Of a stretch of DNA of 64,000 bases, positions 6,314-16,700 are shown piece after piece. The stretch's first letter is position 1; each line of letters begins with the position of its first letter. Below the pieces are notes generated by a model. The model was given only the letters and a program-made list of their open reading frames with translations. It was not told where the DNA came from and made no database searches. The translations under genes were made by a program, and so were the position numbers. The stretch spans positions 24,108 to 88,107 of the forward strand of contig CAMHOY010000009.1 of NCBI GenBank assembly GCA_946186915.1. Direction: 5' to 3'. Origin of the DNA: an uncultured Bacteroidales bacterium (GTDB taxonomy: Bacteria > Bacteroidota > Bacteroidia > Bacteroidales > Paludibacteraceae).

Positions 6314-7885
6314 TTAAAGCTTAAAATATCGGGTAAAATTACCCAACGAATACTTCAAATTATATCGATCCTTCAAGTACTCAAAAATATCAGCCGGAGA
6401 TTCCTCACGAAAGTCTAAATAACCATTCTCTTCATAGGATAGCAAAAGGCGAACAAATGTATTGGCACTTTTCTGGGAAGCTCTTATTAAATCTTCTTCT
6501 ATTTCGTCGCGAGTCTTTCCGGAATTAGGCACTATATATGTACAAAACTTTTGTTTTGGTTTCTTCGACGTAAGTTGCAGCAATTCTTCTTTTGTCTGCT
6601 CCATTTTCATCCTTTGCGTAACATACGACATCAAGTCCCTTAGTCTAGCAAATAATGAATCATATGCCTTTTGCGTGAGTATATCTGCATATTTTTGTCT
6701 ATTTCCCTGGCTATTTTCTCTTCTTAAGTTCTTTAGCAATTCCTCATAATATTCGGACTCCTTCTTCAAACGTTGTTCACTTATCGAGCAATTCTTTCTA
6801 ATACGCTCTATTTGGTAACTGACAAATAAATCATAGCATTGGTTTATGAATTCTAGGTCATGTGTATCAAGCGTTGGTAACTCATGATGTTGCTCTGTTT
6901 CTCCGTTAATTAGCCATTCTCTGGCTCCTTCCGCATAATACAGACCTCGGCAAAAATCAAAGCCACTATTGGTTACTATTTTTCCACCATACTTCTCTTG
7001 TCGCAAAATATGAGGTATAAATCCGAACTTCTCATGAGTAATTTGTTTAGCTTCAATCATCGATTGGGCAATTGACACTAATTCTTGCGGAGAAATAGTT
7101 TCCATCAACATCGCGAATTCATTCAAGTCCGGATCTGTCCAATAATGTGGGACGGGATGACTGATACCTCGAGTATTAATTTTAGTATAAAGTGATACTA
7201 ACCAGCTGGCTTGTGTCGTAAAGTCTTTTGCCTTCGTGGGCGAGAATATTTGCTCAGCTGCTGTTTGGAGATGTCCTAAGGCATTGGCTCTATATGTTGG
7301 GAATGGTATTTGCATCATAAATCCATGCAACATCATGTAGTATGAATATGTCCGACCGAAAAGATTATAGTACTTATCCAGTTCGGAAAGAAGTTTTTGC
7401 CATTCTTCAGGAGTGAGATTTTTTCCATTAGCAATCTCGTCAACTACTTTAAATGGATTATATGTAGGCGGTGCTGTTTGCTTATATTGTTGTATCTGCT
7501 GAATAGTTCTGCCAATAACTACATTATCAAAGCGTATATCATCTGTTGCCGAAAGTGTTCTGTAAATATCTATTGCTAATTGTTCTTCCCGTTCATTTTC
7601 CGTATTGTCGGTACGGATGAGTATGTAGATTACTGCAGCCACCAAACATCCCATTATTTTATTTGGGAATTGGCGTTGTGCATGGATCTCAATATTAGAA
7701 TGGGCGATCTGTATATATCGCTTTGCTGAAGGAGTATATTCTACTTTTGTTCTGTGAATTTCTAATAGTCTCAATGCCTCCCGCACAATCCACATATGCG
7801 GAACTAAGAGGTAAGTTCCTGCACAGTATGCAATAAAACGCAAAAGAATTTGTACATCTGTTTCCTGTCGTTGGGTGTTTTCCAT
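6314..7885 (-). CDS. AT-rich orphan protein, 523 aa, unknown function
   Basis: The open frame begins at GTG 7909. ATG 7885 is the more likely start. The gene is visibly more AT-rich than its neighbours, which points to recent acquisition. The N-terminal 120 residues are helical with a Trp-rich hydrophobic patch. A stretch around residues 345-430 is a long charged coiled coil (RIRKNCSISEQRLKKESEYY and following). The last 60 residues end in YLDFREESPADIFEYLKDRY and NFTRYF, a C-terminal pattern I have seen in other uncharacterised Bacteroidetes proteins. No catalytic motif, signal peptide or clear membrane helix is apparent. It may be a defence, regulatory or mobile-element protein, but the sequence does not decide. 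Confidence 0.7.
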   Translation of the reverse strand: MENTQRQETDVQILLRFIAYCAGTYLLVPHMWIVREALRLLEIHRTKVEYTPSAKRYIQIAHSNIEIHAQRQFPNKIMGCLVAAVIYILIRTDNTENEREEQLAIDIYRTLSATDDIRFDNVVIGRTIQQIQQYKQTAPPTYNPFKVVDEIANGKNLTPEEWQKLLSELDKYYNLFGRTYSYYMMLHGFMMQIPFPTYRANALGHLQTAAEQIFSPTKAKDFTTQASWLVSLYTKINTRGISHPVPHYWTDPDLNEFAMLMETISPQELVSIAQSMIEAKQITHEKFGFIPHILRQEKYGGKIVTNSGFDFCRGLYYAEGAREWLINGETEQHHELPTLDTHDLEFINQCYDLFVSYQIERIRKNCSISEQRLKKESEYYEELLKNLRRENSQGNRQKYADILTQKAYDSLFARLRDLMSYVTQRMKMEQTKEELLQLTSKKPKQKFCTYIVPNSGKTRDEIEEDLIRASQKSANTFVRLLLSYEENGYLDFREESPADIFEYLKDRYNLKYSLGNFTRYFKL

Positions 7886-7987
7886 AGGACTAAATTGTCT
7901 GAGTATCACTTGTAAACATATCTTTTATCCATAGTGCAAGTATTATTTACTTATTTATCTTATCAATCTGGGTGAATAACTCTTATA

Positions 7988-8064
7988 CTTCTTCGGTCTG
8001 ACGCCCGAAGCACTTGACAAATCCGCGACTCCTTTGTTTTGTGCGCGAGACGTCAGGCTCGTGT
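7988..8064 (-). repeat. REP/BIME unit, copy downstream of the RAYT gene
   Basis: This 77-nt unit is identical to 9088-9164, exactly 1100 nt apart. It contains the hairpin CTTCGG-tctgacgc-CCGAAG and, in the opposite sense, CGAG-acgtcagg-CTCG. The loops are near-complements, as in head-to-head REP pairs. The stop codon of the RAYT gene lies inside this copy. The rest of the spacer 7886-8052 shows no gene. Confidence 0.85.
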
Positions 8065-9180
8065 ACCTGTGTTGTGTGCATCGCGCGTAGGAGCGATGAC
8101 GGTAGATAAATCCGCGGCATAGGCATTCATGTCGAGGCACCGGGCACGCGAAATACGTGTTGCCGCGGTCTCCGGACTAAAGTCCGAATAAGGCGCCATG
8201 ATTAGCAAGAATCCGTCTGAACAGCCTTTCAGGTCTCTGCCGGTTGGGTAGATGAATTGGCCGTCCAAACCGCGATTTACAATACGTATCATCCTCAGTT
8301 TCTCCTTGTAGCATGCCTCATAGACAGCCTTCTCTGCTGGAGAAATGAACGGAGAAACCAAGATGGCTCCACTTCGGGCTAATGCAAGATAATACGCTAC
8401 TTCGTTTTGTATCTCTGCGTCACTCAGATTGCGATGGCAGCGTACTTGAACGCGTTCCGGGTAGGTGATATAGAATGTATTTCCTACAGCTGTATAGGAA
8501 TGTCCTTGTTTGCCGGCTTTGAAGTCATATACTTTGCGGAGTCTATCGGGGTAATGCACTTTGAGCCAGAGACGGCGAGGGTTATCATGCAGATAATCGT
8601 ACCATGTTTGTAACTGCCCTTCGTGAAAAAGGATCTTATCATTGAAGTTAGGTTCAAAGAGAGGAGATTTCTCCGGTCTGACGTCCGGAGCACCTAACAA
8701 AGTAGCGGAGGATATACGCCAATACTCTCGTGAGCAATCGCCTTTCCAGGCGGCAATCATCCGCGCCAGATTCCATCCGTCAGGAAGCGGGTCCCGCACA
8801 TAGAGGATGCCATGGAAATGGTCCGGCATAATCTGATATTGCAACACTTGAACACAGCTGCCCGTTTTGGCGGTGACGATATCCGCCATGTTACGAAATG
8901 CGGCTGCGATGTATTCGCCTAATGGCGATGGCTCTATATGTGCCTCGTCGGGAGTATTGCCAACTAAAGTGCCGAGAAGGCGTTGGCGATTGGTAACATT
9001 GACGGAAATGAGATAGATACAGACCCCTGCATAATCATGCCCGTTTTTGCGGCGGAGACGATTGTGCTTGATGGGGGCATAGCAACTCTTCTTCGGTCTG
9101 ACGCCCGAAGCACTTGACAAATCCGCGACTCCTTTGTTTTGTGCGCGAGACGTCAGGCTCGTGTTGTCATTAGTGTCCAT
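8053..9180 (-). CDS. REP-associated tyrosine transposase (RAYT, Y1 HUH family) with C-terminal Rossmann-like extension
   Basis: RAYT enzymes are single-strand HUH nucleases that cut at REP hairpins. The HUH pair is H121-F-H123 (QIMPDHFHGILYV), and the catalytic Tyr is probably Y196 in YLHDNPRR, matching the YIHxNP motif. The ORF is 375 aa. Residues 7-31 are translated from the upstream REP copy, and the conserved core begins near residue 46, so the true start may be later than ATG 9180. A second REP-like hairpin lies in frame at residues about 157-171, between the two catalytic motifs. The C-terminal third (SPFISPAEKAV, then a Gly/Arg-rich segment and LLIMAPY) resembles DprA/SLOG-type Rossmann folds. 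Whether the insert and the REP-derived ends leave it active is unclear. Confidence 0.8.
   Translation of the reverse strand: MDTNDNTSLTSRAQNKGVADLSSASGVRPKKSCYAPIKHNRLRRKNGHDYAGVCIYLISVNVTNRQRLLGTLVGNTPDEAHIEPSPLGEYIAAAFRNMADIVTAKTGSCVQVLQYQIMPDHFHGILYVRDPLPDGWNLARMIAAWKGDCSREYWRISSATLLGAPDVRPEKSPLFEPNFNDKILFHEGQLQTWYDYLHDNPRRLWLKVHYPDRLRKVYDFKAGKQGHSYTAVGNTFYITYPERVQVRCHRNLSDAEIQNEVAYYLALARSGAILVSPFISPAEKAVYEACYKEKLRMIRIVNRGLDGQFIYPTGRDLKGCSDGFLLIMAPYSDFSPETAATRISRARCLDMNAYAADLSTVIAPTRDAHNTGTRA
8669..8712 (-). repeat. REP-like hairpin inside the RAYT coding sequence
   Basis: CTCCGG-tctgacgt-CCGGAG is the same hairpin as in the flanking REP units, with a compensatory change of one base pair. 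The following sequence (GCACCTAACAAA) matches the start of the flanking unit (GCACTTGACAAA). Confidence 0.75.
9088..9164 (-). repeat. REP/BIME unit, copy upstream of the RAYT gene
   Basis: Identical over 77 nt to 7988-8064. It overlaps the first 31 codons of the RAYT frame. A further TCTGACGG loop-like word occurs at 9310-9317. Confidence 0.85.
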
Positions 9181-9189
9181 CCAAGTTTA

Positions 9190-9276
9190 TCATCCTTCTA
9201 TCGTTTTTATCTCCTCATCCGTCATTCCGTAGAGGGCATAGACGCGGGTGTCGATGTCGCGCTCTAGCCAGATGAG
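9190..9276 (-). pseudogene. C-terminal remnant of a type II/Eco57I-like DNA methyltransferase
   Basis: In the frame ending at TGA 9192-9190 the sequence reads LERDIDTRVYALYGMTDEEI plus KTIEG. This matches the usual C-terminus of class I DNA methyltransferases of the Eco57I/PglX kind (ID-x-x-VY-x-LYGLT-x-EEI-x-x-IE). Only about 28 codons remain, and TAG lies in frame just upstream. Nothing else of the gene is in the window. Confidence 0.5.
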
Positions 9277-9286
9277 CTAATACCCC
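9255..9286 (-). pseudogene. 5' half of a tRNA gene (Ala-like), truncated
   Basis: On the minus strand, GGGGTAT (acceptor), TA, GCTC-ATCTGGCTA-GAGC (D arm) and GCGACA read as the 5' half of a tRNA, most like Bacteroidetes tRNA-Ala. The anticodon loop and everything after it are replaced by the methyltransferase remnant. The last 13 bases are shared by both reading modes. The spacer 9181-9456 holds nothing else apart from a promoter, a 9-codon frame after it (from ATG at about 9329), and the rpoC terminator. Confidence 0.45.
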
Positions 9287-9337
9287 TGTCACCCCATTTA
9301 ACGTCTAAGGTCTGACGGTATATTCATTTTGCCGCTG

Positions 9338-9368
9338 CAAAATTACACAAAAAAAATGACATGTGCAA
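9338..9368 (-). promoter_or_regulatory. Promoter upstream of the truncated tRNA
   Basis: TAATTTTG (9345-9338) with TTG (9368-9366) 20 nt upstream, minus strand. The upstream element TTTGCACATGTC fits the extended form seen at other promoters here. It may originally have served the intact tRNA. Confidence 0.6.
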
Positions 9369-9392
9369 AAAAAAGAAAAAAAAAGAAAAAAA

Positions 9393-9416
9393 CATCCTCA
9401 CCAGGAGGCAAGGATG
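9393..9416 (-). terminator. Terminator of the rpoBC operon
   Basis: Minus strand: CATCC(T)...(A)GGATG closes a hairpin around TGCCTCCTGGTG. It is followed by a long T-rich tract (the A-tracts at 9368-9392 on the plus strand). Confidence 0.75.
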
Positions 9417-9428
9417 CTTTTTCTTAGT

Positions 9429-9456
9429 GATTAGCTATTAGTTGTTAGCTGTTAGC
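9429..9456. repeat. Heptamer array at the end of rpoC
   Basis: Four 7-nt units (GATTAGC, TATTAGT, TGTTAGC, TGTTAGC) end exactly where the rpoC stop codon begins. Confidence 0.75.
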
Positions 9457-12400
9457 TTACTCGTCTTCGCCGTTAAGGGCAGCCTCGGCAGCCTCGCGGG
9501 CGGCCTGGATAGCGGCATACTCTTCCTTGTTATGGACAACCAGTTTCTGGAAGTCGCGTAGTCCGGTACCGGCGGGGATGAGGTTACCGCAGATGACGTT
9601 CTCCTTCATACCCTCGAGGTAGTCCACCTTACCGCGTATAGCGGCTTCGTTGAGGACTTTCGTGGTCTCCTGGAAGGAAGCAGCGGACATGAAGGACTTG
9701 GTGCCGAGAGCCGCGCGGGTGATACCCTGGAGTATCTGCTTAGCGGTAGCACACTGTGCGTCACGCGCCTGAACGAGTTTCTTATCGCGTCGTCTGAGCG
9801 AGCTATTCTCGTCATGGAGTCGTCGTGCGGTGATGATCTGACCCTCATGGAGGACCTCAGAATCACCGGCATTGGTAACGACTTTGCGTCCCCAGATACG
9901 GTCGTTCTCCTCGAGGAAGTCCATCTTATCGACGATATCTCCCTCCAAGAAGCGTGTATCTCCCGCCTCAAGTATCTCGACCTTACGCATCATCTGGCGA
10001 ACGATGATCTCGAAGTGCTTATCGTTGATCTCCACACCCTGCATACGATATACAGCCTGTGCCTCATTGACGATATAGTCCTGTACGGCAGTCGGTCCCT
10101 GGATAGCGAGGATGTCTTCCGGCGTGATGGCACCATCGGAGAGTGCATGTCCGGCACGTACATAGTCGCCTTCCTGAACAAGGATCTGCTTGGAGAGCGG
10201 GATGAGGTATGCCTTCTGCTCACCGAGTTTGGAGGTGATGAAGAGTTCGCGGTTACCGCGTTTGATCTTACCGAAGGATACCTCGCCGTCGATCTCGGCA
10301 ACGACTGCAGGGTTGGACGGGTTACGCGCCTCGAAGAGCTCTGTGATACGGGGCAGACCGGAGGTGATATCACCGCCACGGTTAGTAGCGCGCGCCATCG
10401 AGAAGAGGTTATCACCGACCTTGACGGCATCTCCATCCTGATGAATCAGAGATGCTTTTACCGGCAGGTTATAGGTACGGAGGATATTGCCTCTTGCGTC
10501 CACGATATGCGCCTGCGGCATCTTGGTCTTATCCTTGGTATCGGTGATGGACACCTCTTTCTTACCTGTCTGCTCATCGGTCTCGGTCTTACAGGTGACA
10601 CCCTCGATGACATCCTCGTACTTGATGAAGCCATCGAGTTCGATGATCAACGGGGTCTTATACGGATCCCACTCGCAGACGAGCGTTCCCTTCTCGTATT
10701 TCTGTCCGGGCGTAACGAAGAGCTTGGACGCATACGGGATATCGAAGTTAGAGAGCACGACGCCTGTCTTCTCATCCTTGAGGGTCATGGCGTTCTGACG
10801 GCTAACGACGATGACGTCTCCGGCAGCGGTCGTGATAGTACGAAGATCTTCTATCTCGACGATACCTTCGCGTGTGAGGTTATAGGTACCTTGTGCAGCC
10901 GCACCACCGGCCAGACCACCGGAGTGGAAGGTACGAAGTGTAAGCTGTGTACCCGGTTCACCGATCGCCTGTGCGGCGATGACTCCGACGGCTTCACCTT
11001 TCTGCACCATCTTACGGGAAGCGAGGTTACGTCCGTAACACTTGGCGCAGACGCCATGCTTGGACTCGCAGGTGAGTACGGAACGGATGTCCACCTCTTC
11101 GATACCTGCTGCCTCGATAGCTTCGCATGCTGCCTCTCGTATCTCTTCACCTGCAGCGACGATGAGTTTACCGTCGTTATCGAGGATATCGTGTACAGAG
11201 ACACGACCGAGGATACGGAGGGTGAGGGAAGCGATCGTATGACCGTTGGCATCCTTGATTGCACGTGCGGTGAGTCCACGGAGTGTACCGCAGTCTTCCT
11301 CGTTGATGATGACGTCATGCGACACATCGACGAGACGACGTGTAAGGTAACCGGCATCCGCAGTCTTGAGGGCGGTATCGGCCAGACCCTTACGAGCACC
11401 GTGGGTAGAGATGAAGTACTCGAGCACGGACATACCCTCTTTGAAGTTCGCGAGGACAGGGTTCTCGATGTCGGGACGTGTATCGGTAGCGCCGGCTTTC
11501 ATCGGTTTGGCCATGATACCACGGATACCGGCGAGCTGCTTGATCTGCTGTTGGTTACCACGTGCACCGGAGTCCATCATCATATAGACGGAGTTGAAAC
11601 CCTGGTCGGCGGACTTCATATGATCCATCAAGATGGTCGTCATCTCTCCGTCGATCTGCTTCCAGGTATCGACTACCTGGCGATAACGCTGGTCGTCGGA
11701 TACCTCACCTTCGTTATAGAGCTCGGTGATCTGGTCGACGATGCCGTTACCTTTGTCGATGAGGGCTTTCTTCTCCTCTGGGATGAGGATATCGTTGAGG
11801 TTGAAGGACAGACCTCCGCGGAAAGCGCGGTAATATCCGAGGTCCTTGATATCATCGAGGAACTGTGCCGCACGCGCCACACCGCAGGTCTTGATGACCT
11901 TGGAGATAATGGCCTTGACCGCACCTTTCTTCATGAGTTCATTCTGATATCCGATCTCTTCGGGGACATATTGGTTCACTATGACACGTCCGGGCGTGGT
12001 CTCGAGGATCTCTCCGTTGACACGCACCTTGACTTTGGCGTGGATGTCCACACGTCCTTCGTTGAGGGCGATGATCGCCTCTTCGGTGGAATAGAAAGTG
12101 AGACCTTCACCCTTGACACCCTCGCGTTCCTTCGTAATATAATAGAGACCGAGGATCATATCCTGTGACGGCACGGTGATCGGGTTACCGTTGGCAGGGT
12201 CGAGGATGTTATGCGAGCCGAGCATGAGGAGCTGCGCCTCAAGAATCGCCTCGTTGGAGAGGGGCAAGTGTACCGCCATCTGGTCACCATCGAAGTCGGC
12301 GTTGAATCCGGCGCATGCGAGCGGGTGGAGCTGGATAGCCTTACCTTCGATCATCTTCGGCTGGAAAGCCAAGATACCGTGACGGTGCAATGTCGGGGCA

Positions 12401-13746
12401 CGGTTCAGCAGAACGGGGTGTCCTTCCATGACGTGCTCGAGGATCTCGTAGATAACCGGTTCACGGCGGTCGATGATCTTCTTCGCGGACTTGACGGTCT
12501 TGACGATACCGCGCTCGATGAGTTTGCGGATGATAAACGGTTTATAGAGTTCTGCCGCCATCTCTTTCGGGAGACCGCACTCGTGCATCTTGAGTTCCGG
12601 ACCTACGACGATAACGGAACGGGCGGAGTAATCCACACGTTTACCGAGGAGGTTCTGGCGGAAACGTCCCTGCTTACCCTTGAGGGAGTCGGAGAGGGAC
12701 TTGAGCGGTCGGTTGGCTTCGGACTTCATGGCCGTAGTCTTACGGCTGTTGTCGAAGAGCGCATCCACTGCTTCCTGAAGCATACGCTTCTCGTTGCGGA
12801 GGATGACATCCGGCGCTTTGATCTCCATGAGACGTTTGAGTCGGTTATTACGGATGATGACACGACGATAGAGGTCGTTGAGGTCAGACGTAGCGAAACG
12901 TCCGCCATCGAGCGGCACGAGAGGACGGAGCTCCGGCGGGGTAACAGGAATAGCCTGGAGAATCATCCACTCGGGACGGTTCCTACCGTTAGAAGCTCTG
13001 AAGGCCTCGACTACCTGGAGACGTTTGAGGGCCTCCTGACGACGCTGAACAGACGAGGACTTGTCAGCCGTAGCACGGAGCTCGTAGCTGAGTTGGTCGA
13101 GGTCGATAGCCGCGAGGAGGTCATAGATTGCCTCAGCACCCATCTTGATGATGACCTTAGCGGGATCGGTATCCTCGAGGAGGTCGTTGCCTTCGGGGAG
13201 GATATTGAGCACCTGCTGGTACTGGTCTTCGTCAAGGAGCATGCAGTTCTCGATAGGGAGGCGGTTCTTATCAGTCTCGTGCTTCTCGCCTATCTCCTGT
13301 CCCTCGAGTGCACCGGCACGAACGACGAGGTACTTCTCGTAGTAGATGACGGAGTCGAGTTTTTTGGTCGGGATGCCGAGCAGCGCCGCCATCTTGGACG
13401 GGAGTGAGCGGAGATACCAGATATGCGCTACGGGAACGACGAGTTTGATATGTCCCATACGCTCACGACGCACCTTCTTCTCGGTTACCTCTACGCCGCA
13501 ACGCTCGCAGACGATCCCTTTATAACGGATACGTTTGTACTTACCGCAGTGGCACTCGAAATCCTTGGTAGGACCGAAGATGCGCTCGCAGAAGAGACCA
13601 TCGCGTTCCGGTTTATAGGTACGATAGTTGATTGTTTCCGGTTTGAGCACCTCTCCGGACGAGCGTTGCATAATCTCATCCGGTGAAGCGAGACCAATAG
13701 AGATCTTGGTGAAACCGGTTTTCTTATTTTCTTGTTTAAAAGCCAT
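9457..13746 (-). CDS. rpoC: DNA-directed RNA polymerase subunit beta'
   Basis: This is the catalytic large subunit of RNA polymerase. The zinc site C65-x-C67-x12-C80-x2-C83 is near the N-terminus, and the Mg-binding motif [12 protein letters not shown] is near residue 475. The second zinc cluster (C...C-x6-C-x2-C in [15 protein letters not shown]) and the trigger-loop region ([17 protein letters not shown]) are present. At 1429 residues it is of ordinary Bacteroidetes length, with no intein or frameshift. It follows rpoB after 15 nt and is cotranscribed with it. A terminator and a heptamer array follow the stop. Confidence 0.99.
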   Translation of the reverse strand: MAFKQENKKTGFTKISIGLASPDEIMQRSSGEVLKPETINYRTYKPERDGLFCERIFGPTKDFECHCGKYKRIRYKGIVCERCGVEVTEKKVRRERMGHIKLVVPVAHIWYLRSLPSKMAALLGIPTKKLDSVIYYEKYLVVRAGALEGQEIGEKHETDKNRLPIENCMLLDEDQYQQVLNILPEGNDLLEDTDPAKVIIKMGAEAIYDLLAAIDLDQLSYELRATADKSSSVQRRQEALKRLQVVEAFRASNGRNRPEWMILQAIPVTPPELRPLVPLDGGRFATSDLNDLYRRVIIRNNRLKRLMEIKAPDVILRNEKRMLQEAVDALFDNSRKTTAMKSEANRPLKSLSDSLKGKQGRFRQNLLGKRVDYSARSVIVVGPELKMHECGLPKEMAAELYKPFIIRKLIERGIVKTVKSAKKIIDRREPVIYEILEHVMEGHPVLLNRAPTLHRHGILAFQPKMIEGKAIQLHPLACAGFNADFDGDQMAVHLPLSNEAILEAQLLMLGSHNILDPANGNPITVPSQDMILGLYYITKEREGVKGEGLTFYSTEEAIIALNEGRVDIHAKVKVRVNGEILETTPGRVIVNQYVPEEIGYQNELMKKGAVKAIISKVIKTCGVARAAQFLDDIKDLGYYRAFRGGLSFNLNDILIPEEKKALIDKGNGIVDQITELYNEGEVSDDQRYRQVVDTWKQIDGEMTTILMDHMKSADQGFNSVYMMMDSGARGNQQQIKQLAGIRGIMAKPMKAGATDTRPDIENPVLANFKEGMSVLEYFISTHGARKGLADTALKTADAGYLTRRLVDVSHDVIINEEDCGTLRGLTARAIKDANGHTIASLTLRILGRVSVHDILDNDGKLIVAAGEEIREAACEAIEAAGIEEVDIRSVLTCESKHGVCAKCYGRNLASRKMVQKGEAVGVIAAQAIGEPGTQLTLRTFHSGGLAGGAAAQGTYNLTREGIVEIEDLRTITTAAGDVIVVSRQNAMTLKDEKTGVVLSNFDIPYASKLFVTPGQKYEKGTLVCEWDPYKTPLIIELDGFIKYEDVIEGVTCKTETDEQTGKKEVSITDTKDKTKMPQAHIVDARGNILRTYNLPVKASLIHQDGDAVKVGDNLFSMARATNRGGDITSGLPRITELFEARNPSNPAVVAEIDGEVSFGKIKRGNRELFITSKLGEQKAYLIPLSKQILVQEGDYVRAGHALSDGAITPEDILAIQGPTAVQDYIVNEAQAVYRMQGVEINDKHFEIIVRQMMRKVEILEAGDTRFLEGDIVDKMDFLEENDRIWGRKVVTNAGDSEVLHEGQIITARRLHDENSSLRRRDKKLVQARDAQCATAKQILQGITRAALGTKSFMSAASFQETTKVLNEAAIRGKVDYLEGMKENVICGNLIPAGTGLRDFQKLVVHNKEEYAAIQAAREAAEAALNGEDE

Positions 13747-13761
13747 TTTAAGTCCTCCTGA

Positions 13762-16700
13762 TTATTCCATGTTAATACTGAGTGCCAGACCTTGCAACTC
13801 GTGCAGCAGCACGTTAAGCGACTCGGGGAGTCCCGGTGTTGGGAAGGGTTCACCCTTGACGATCGCCTCGTAGGTGCGGGCACGTCCGGTTACATCATCA
13901 GACTTGATAGTTAATATCTCCTGGAGGACGTGTGCGGCACCGTGAGCTTCGAGCGCCCATACCTCCATCTCACCGAAACGCTGTCCACCGAACTGTGCTT
14001 TACCGCCGAGCGGCTGCTGGGTGATGAGTGAGTACGGACCGATCGAACGGGCGTGCATCTTATCGTCCACCATGTGTCCGAGTTTCATGAAGTAGGTGAC
14101 ACCGACGGTAGCCATCTGGTCGAAAGGTTCACCGGTCTCGCCGTCGTAAAGCTGTGTTTTACCAGCGCGTGGGAGTCCGGCTTTGTCGGTCCACTCATCG
14201 AGTTGCTCCATGGTACAACCATCGAAGATCGGGGTGGAGAACTTCACGCCGAGTTCCTGTCCGGCCCATCCGAGTACGGCCTCGAAGATCTGGCCGATAT
14301 TCATACGAGAGGGCACACCCATCGGGTTGAGGACGATATCTACCGGCGTACCGTCCGCGAGGAACGGCATATCCTCTACGCGCACGATCTTGGACACGAT
14401 ACCTTTGTTACCGTGACGACCGGCCATCTTATCGCCGACGCGGATCTTACGACGCTTGGCGATATAGACTTTCGCCATCTGTATGATACCGTTAGGCAGT
14501 TCGTCACCGATGGTGAGGTTGAACTTCTCGCGCTTGAGTTGCGCATCCATCTCCTTGTATTTGGCGATGTAATTGATGATACACTGCGCAACGAGTTCGT
14601 TCTTGTGTGCATCGGCCGTCCATCCCTCCATGAGTACGGAGAAGTAATCGATCTCATGCAGGCGCTCCTTGGTGAAGTGCTGTCCCTTAGCGATGATTTC
14701 GGTACCGAGGATGTCCTTGACGGACGCGGCCTGCTTGCCGTTGAGGAGGGCATAGAGTTTGTCGATAAGCAGTTCGCGGAGAGCGTCTGCTTTCTTCTGG
14801 AAGTCTTCGTCCATATTCTGGAGCGTGATCTTGTCTTCCATCTTCTGCTTGCGGTCCTTGTTGGCCTTGGCATAGAGTTTCTTATCAATGATGACACCGT
14901 CGAGTGAGGGACTTGCCTTGAGGGAAGCGTCCTTGACGTCTCCGGCTTTGTCGCCGAAGATAGCCTTGAGCAGTTTCTCCTCCGGCGAGGGGTCGGTCTC
15001 TCCCTTCGGTGTGATCTTACCGATGAGGATATCTCCCGGCTGGATGTAAGCACCGATACGGATGATACCGTTTTCGTCGAGGTCCTTGGTAGCATCCTCG
15101 GACACGTTTGGTATGTCGGCAGTGAACTCCTCCATGCCGCGTTTGGTGTCGCGCACCTCGAGAAGCTGCTCGACGACGTGGACGGAGGTGTACATATCTT
15201 CGCGCACGATGCGCTCGGAGAGGACGATAGCATCCTCGTAGTTATAACCTTTCCAGGGGATATACGCGACCTTGAGGTTCTTACCGAGCGCCAGTTCACC
15301 GGCCTGGGTAGCATAACCCTCTGTGAGGATCTGTCCCTTGGTCACATGATCTCCCTTGCGCACGAGCGGATGGAGGTCGATGGTGGTGTTCTGGTTGGTT
15401 TTCTCGAACTTCGGCATCTTATACTCTTTCTCGGCGGAGTCGAAGGAGATGTACTCCTCTTCCTCGGAGCGGTTGTAATGGATGCGGATGACGTCAGCGT
15501 CCACGTAGGTCACTTCTCCGTCACCTTCAGCCACGATCTGTGTACGGCTGTCGGTTACGAGTTGTTCCTCGATACCGGTACCGACGATCGGCGCCTCGGA
15601 GGTGATGAGAGGTACGGCCTGGCGCATCATGTTCGATCCCATGAGGGCACGGTGTGCATCATCGTGCTCGAGGAACGGGATGAGGGATGCAGCGACGGAG
15701 GCTATCTGGCAGGGGGCAACGTCCATGAGGTTGACCTCAGACGGTGCTACGACGGGGAAGTCAGCGCCCAGACGGGTCTTGACTTTGGTACGGATGAAGT
15801 GTCCGTCCTTCGTGAGCGGAGCGTTACCCTGTGCAACGACCTTATCCTCCTCGTCCTCGGCGGAGAGGTAGATGACATGGTCGTTGTCGAGATCGACTAC
15901 GCTGTCGTTGACGGGGCGATAGGGCGTCTCGATGAAGCCGAGGTCGTTGATCTTGGCGTAGATACACATAGACGAGATCAGACCGATGTTCGGGCCTTCC
16001 GGACTCTCGATCGGGCAGAGTCGTCCATAGTGGGTATAGTGTACGTCTCGCACCTCGAATCCGGCGCGATCACGGCTCAGACCGCCAGGTCCGAGGGCCG
16101 ACATACGGCGTTTATGGGTGATCTCCGCGAGCGGGTTCTGCTGATCCATGAACTGGCTCAGTGCGTTGGTACCGAAATAGCTGTTGATGATCGAGGATAT
16201 CGACTTGGCGTTGATCAGGTCGGTCGGTGTGAAGACCTCGTTGTCGCGGACGTTCATACGTTCCCGAACGGTACGCGCCATACGGGCGAGACCGATACCG
16301 AACTGGTTGTAGAGTTGCTCTCCGACGGTACGCACGCGGCGGTTGGAGAGGTGGTCGATATCGTCCACTTCGGCGTTGCTGTTGCACAGCATGACGAGGT
16401 ACTTGATGATCTCGATGATGTCTTCCTTGGTGAGGACACGTGTATCCTCGGGGATGGACATATTGAGTTTGCGGTTGATACGGTAGCGTCCCACCTCGCC
16501 CAGGTCATAACGTTTCTGGGAGAAGAAGAGGTTCTGGATCATCTCTCGCGCGGTAGCGTCATCGGCCGGTTCGGCATTACGGAGCTGGCGGTAGATATAG
16601 AGCACCGCCTCTTTCTCGGTCTTAGCCGGGTCTTTCTGCAGGGTGTTGAAGATGATGGAGAAGTCATTCTCTCGCTCCTGGTCTTTGTGGAGGAGGACGG

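Noticed and set aside
7955..8140. 61-codon minus-strand frame after the RAYT gene
   Set aside because: Its middle is the translated REP unit; there is no start signal of its own.
9814..12168. 784-codon open frame on the plus strand
   Set aside because: It is antisense to rpoC and arises from its codon bias; the product is an acidic, repetitive sequence without any recognisable domain.
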